Below the pieces are notes generated by a model. That model made no database searches, was not told the DNA's origin, and saw only the letters and a program-made list of their open reading frames with translations. A stretch of 8,209 nt of DNA from the NCBI GenBank assembly GCA_913009925.1, contig CAJVWY010000048.1:1-8209 (forward strand), read 5' to 3'. The translations under genes and the position numbers were made by a program. The stretch is from an uncultured bacterium. Lineage in GTDB: Bacteria > Actinomycetota > Thermoleophilia > BMS3ABIN01. This document shows positions 5,032 through 8,209 of this stretch, piece after piece. Every line of letters begins with the position of its first letter. The stretch's first letter is position 1.

Positions 5032-5071
5032 ATCTTAAGACTTAATATGATCTTAATAAATTTCCAACACC

Positions 5072-5078
5072 AAGGAGG
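5072..5078 (+). promoter_or_regulatory. Strong ribosome binding site of dnaK
   Basis: AAGGAGG lies 6 nt before ATG 5085. It is a near-perfect anti-16S match, consistent with very high expression of this chaperone, and it fixes the start codon. Confidence 0.85.
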
Positions 5079-5084
5079 ACCAAA

Positions 5085-6989
<1,905 letters not shown>

Positions 6990-7003
6990 ATGGTGTTGAT
7001 CTG

Positions 7004-7561
7004 ATGATGACTGCTGACAATGAAAAACAGAACAGCAAGCGTGCTGCGGATGCTAACCAGGGGGATGACGGCGGCGATGAGAGCCTTGCCGTTATCTCCC
7101 GGGAGATCCATGACCAGGTCCAGCGCGAACGTGACGAATACCTGGAGTCGCTTCAGCGGCTCCAGGCTGAATTCGACAACTTCCGCAAGCGCGTGGTGCG
7201 TGAGAGCGAAGAAGCCGCCCATCGTGCCTCTACCGGCCTGGTCGAGGATCTGCTGCCGGTGCTGGATAATTTCGAGCGTGCTCTTACCGCGGCGATGGAG
7301 CATGACCAGAAAGTACTCAGCGAAGGCGTTGAGCTGGTCTATAACCAGCTGCTTGACGTGCTGAACAAACGCGGCCTTAGTGAGGTCGAGGCCGAAGGCG
7401 CGGATTTCGACCCCAGCCACCATGAAGCTGTTATGTGCCGTACCTTCCCCGGCGAGAAGGAGGGGAAGGTGATGGAGGTCCTGGAAAAGGGGTATCGCCT
7501 GGACGACAAGGTCGTACGGCCCGCCAAGGTCATCGTCTCCGGCGGTGAGGGGGATGGATGA
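7004..7561 (+). CDS. grpE: Nucleotide exchange factor GrpE
   Basis: GrpE is the dimeric co-chaperone that opens the DnaK nucleotide cleft and releases ADP. The 185-residue protein has the expected parts: an acidic disordered N-terminus (1-27), a long coiled-coil helix (about 30-75) containing AEFDNFRKRV (55-64), a second helical part with LLPVLDNFERAL (83-94), and the C-terminal beta domain. The beta domain carries the motifs GADFDPSHHEAV (132-143) and GYRLDDKVVRPAKVIVS (163-179), which contact DnaK. ATG 7004 and ATG 7007 are tandem candidates; neither has a clear ribosome site, so translation is probably coupled to dnaK, 14 bp upstream. Its last 8 bp overlap dnaJ. The dnaK-grpE-dnaJ order is typical of actinobacteria. 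Confidence 0.97.
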   Translation: MMTADNEKQNSKRAADANQGDDGGDESLAVISREIHDQVQRERDEYLESLQRLQAEFDNFRKRVVRESEEAAHRASTGLVEDLLPVLDNFERALTAAMEHDQKVLSEGVELVYNQLLDVLNKRGLSEVEAEGADFDPSHHEAVMCRTFPGEKEGKVMEVLEKGYRLDDKVVRPAKVIVSGGEGDG

Positions 7562-8171
7562 TCTCTATAAAATCCTGGGCGTAGACCGCAACGCCACCGA
7601 CGCAGAGATCAAGAAGGCCTACCGCAAACTGGCACGTAAATACCATCCCGACGCTAATCCGGGCGACAAGGAAGCTGAGGCGCGCTTCAAGGAGATATCC
7701 CACGCCCATGATATCCTCTCCGACAAGGAGAAGCGCAAGGCTTACGATGCCGGCCCGTCCGTTTACGCAGCCGAGGGCGCGGGAGGCTTCCATTTCGATC
7801 CGTCCATGTTCCAGCAGGCCCGCGGCGGCGCCGGGTTCGGTGAAGGCGCCGGTTTCTCCGACATATTCGACCTGTTCGGCGGCGCCGGCGGCTTTACGCA
7901 GACGCGGCAGGCGGCTCCACGGGGCGCTGACATAAACTATGTACTCAACCTTTCCTTTGAAGATGCACTCAGGGGAGTGAGCACCAGGATAGCGGTGGAC
8001 AAGAACATCCTCTGCCCCGATTGCGGCGGCTCCGGAGCCGCTCCCGGCACTTCTCCCATGACCTGTCCCGATTGCCAGGGCCGCGGCGTCACCTCACGGG
8101 ACCAGGGTTTCTTCGCCATGAGCCAGCCCTGCCGGCGCTGCGGCGGCAGAGGAACCATCATCCAGACCCCC
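7554..8171 (+). CDS. dnaJ: Chaperone protein DnaJ (Hsp40), 3' end missing
   Basis: DnaJ stimulates DnaK ATP hydrolysis and hands over unfolded substrates. The open frame runs from ATG 7554 without a stop to the adapter junction, giving 206 genuine codons of the roughly 370-380 usual for the family. It shows a J domain (1-66) with the essential HPD at 31-33, a Gly/Phe-rich region (about 77-115), and the start of the substrate-binding domain. Three of the four zinc-centre repeats are present: CPDCGGSG (154-161), CPDCQGRG (171-178) and CRRCGGRG (193-200). The fourth repeat and the C-terminal domains are lost because the contig ends, not because the gene is broken. The start overlaps grpE by 8 bp, with a G-rich GGTGAGG a few bases upstream as ribosome site. 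In actinobacteria hspR often follows, but it would be outside this window. Confidence 0.97.
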
Positions 8172-8209
8172 AGATCGGAAGAGCACACGTCTGAACTCCA
8201 GTCACATTC
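8172..8209 (-). other. Illumina TruSeq read-through adapter (contamination)
   Basis: The last 38 bases begin AGATCGGAAGAGC, the standard TruSeq adapter with its A-tail base, and end in GTCAC followed by ATTC. Those four bases are the start of the index ATTCCTTT, the reverse complement of the index in the left-hand adapter. The genomic insert therefore ends at 8171 inside dnaJ. Confidence 0.98.

Noticed and set aside
4832..5084. Canonical Rex operator (TTGTGAA-N4-TTCACAA type) upstream of rex for autoregulation
   Set aside because: Only partial half-sites such as CGTGAAA (4969-4975) are present, with no matching inverted half at the right distance.
7937..8188. Minus-strand open frame of 83 codons starting with MCSSDL
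   Set aside because: MCSSDL is the well-known translation of the TruSeq adapter. The rest is antisense to dnaJ.

Overview
The genomic part of this window is about 8.0 kb (147-8171) of ordinary chromosomal DNA, bounded on both sides by untrimmed Illumina library adapter. Gene content and order point to an actinobacterial (Actinomycetota) genome, probably a deep-branching or environmental lineage assembled from short reads. Three things support this: the block ftsB-like / DUF501 / ppx-gppA / tRNA-Leu, the chaperone order dnaK-grpE-dnaJ (Firmicutes typically have hrcA-grpE-dnaK-dnaJ), and GC-rich coding DNA with GTG and TTG starts beside AT-rich promoters. The genus cannot be named from the sequence.

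Layout. 1-80 is non-genomic read-through sequence ending in a T run, and 81-146 is the indexed P7 adapter. On the minus strand, reading right to left, come pyruvate kinase (pyk), an FtsB/DivIC-like septum protein, a DUF501 protein, a Ppx/GppA phosphatase and tRNA-Leu(UAA). The last three protein genes are 3 bp apart and look like one operon, led by pyk across a 73 bp gap. Between 3700 and 3832 overlapping divergent promoters serve pyk (minus) and a small zinc-finger-like protein gene (plus). That gene converges on rex (minus), with a bidirectional terminator between them. A 265 bp AT-rich, palindrome-rich region separates rex from the plus-strand operon dnaK-grpE-dnaJ. dnaJ is cut by the right-hand adapter after codon 206.

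How the genes relate. pyk is the last step of glycolysis and rex encodes a sensor of the NADH/NAD+ ratio, so energy and redox functions sit side by side. The ftsB-like gene acts in cell division and ppx/gppA in polyphosphate or (p)ppGpp turnover. DnaK, GrpE and DnaJ form one protein-folding machine.

I see no new multi-gene system, phage, CRISPR array or mobile element. The observations most worth checking are: (1) the adapter-bounded ends, which also create a false 38 bp terminal inverted repeat; (2) a Rex homologue that keeps the DNA-binding and NAD(H) folds but, by alignment from memory, has lost all three residues of the known redox switch; (3) a pyruvate kinase with the K+-independent residue signature; (4) palindromes in the rex-dnaK interval, one centred on the dnaK -10 box, with no recognisable CIRCE or HAIR element; (5) an unrecognised 75-residue C-x4-C / C-x2-H protein.
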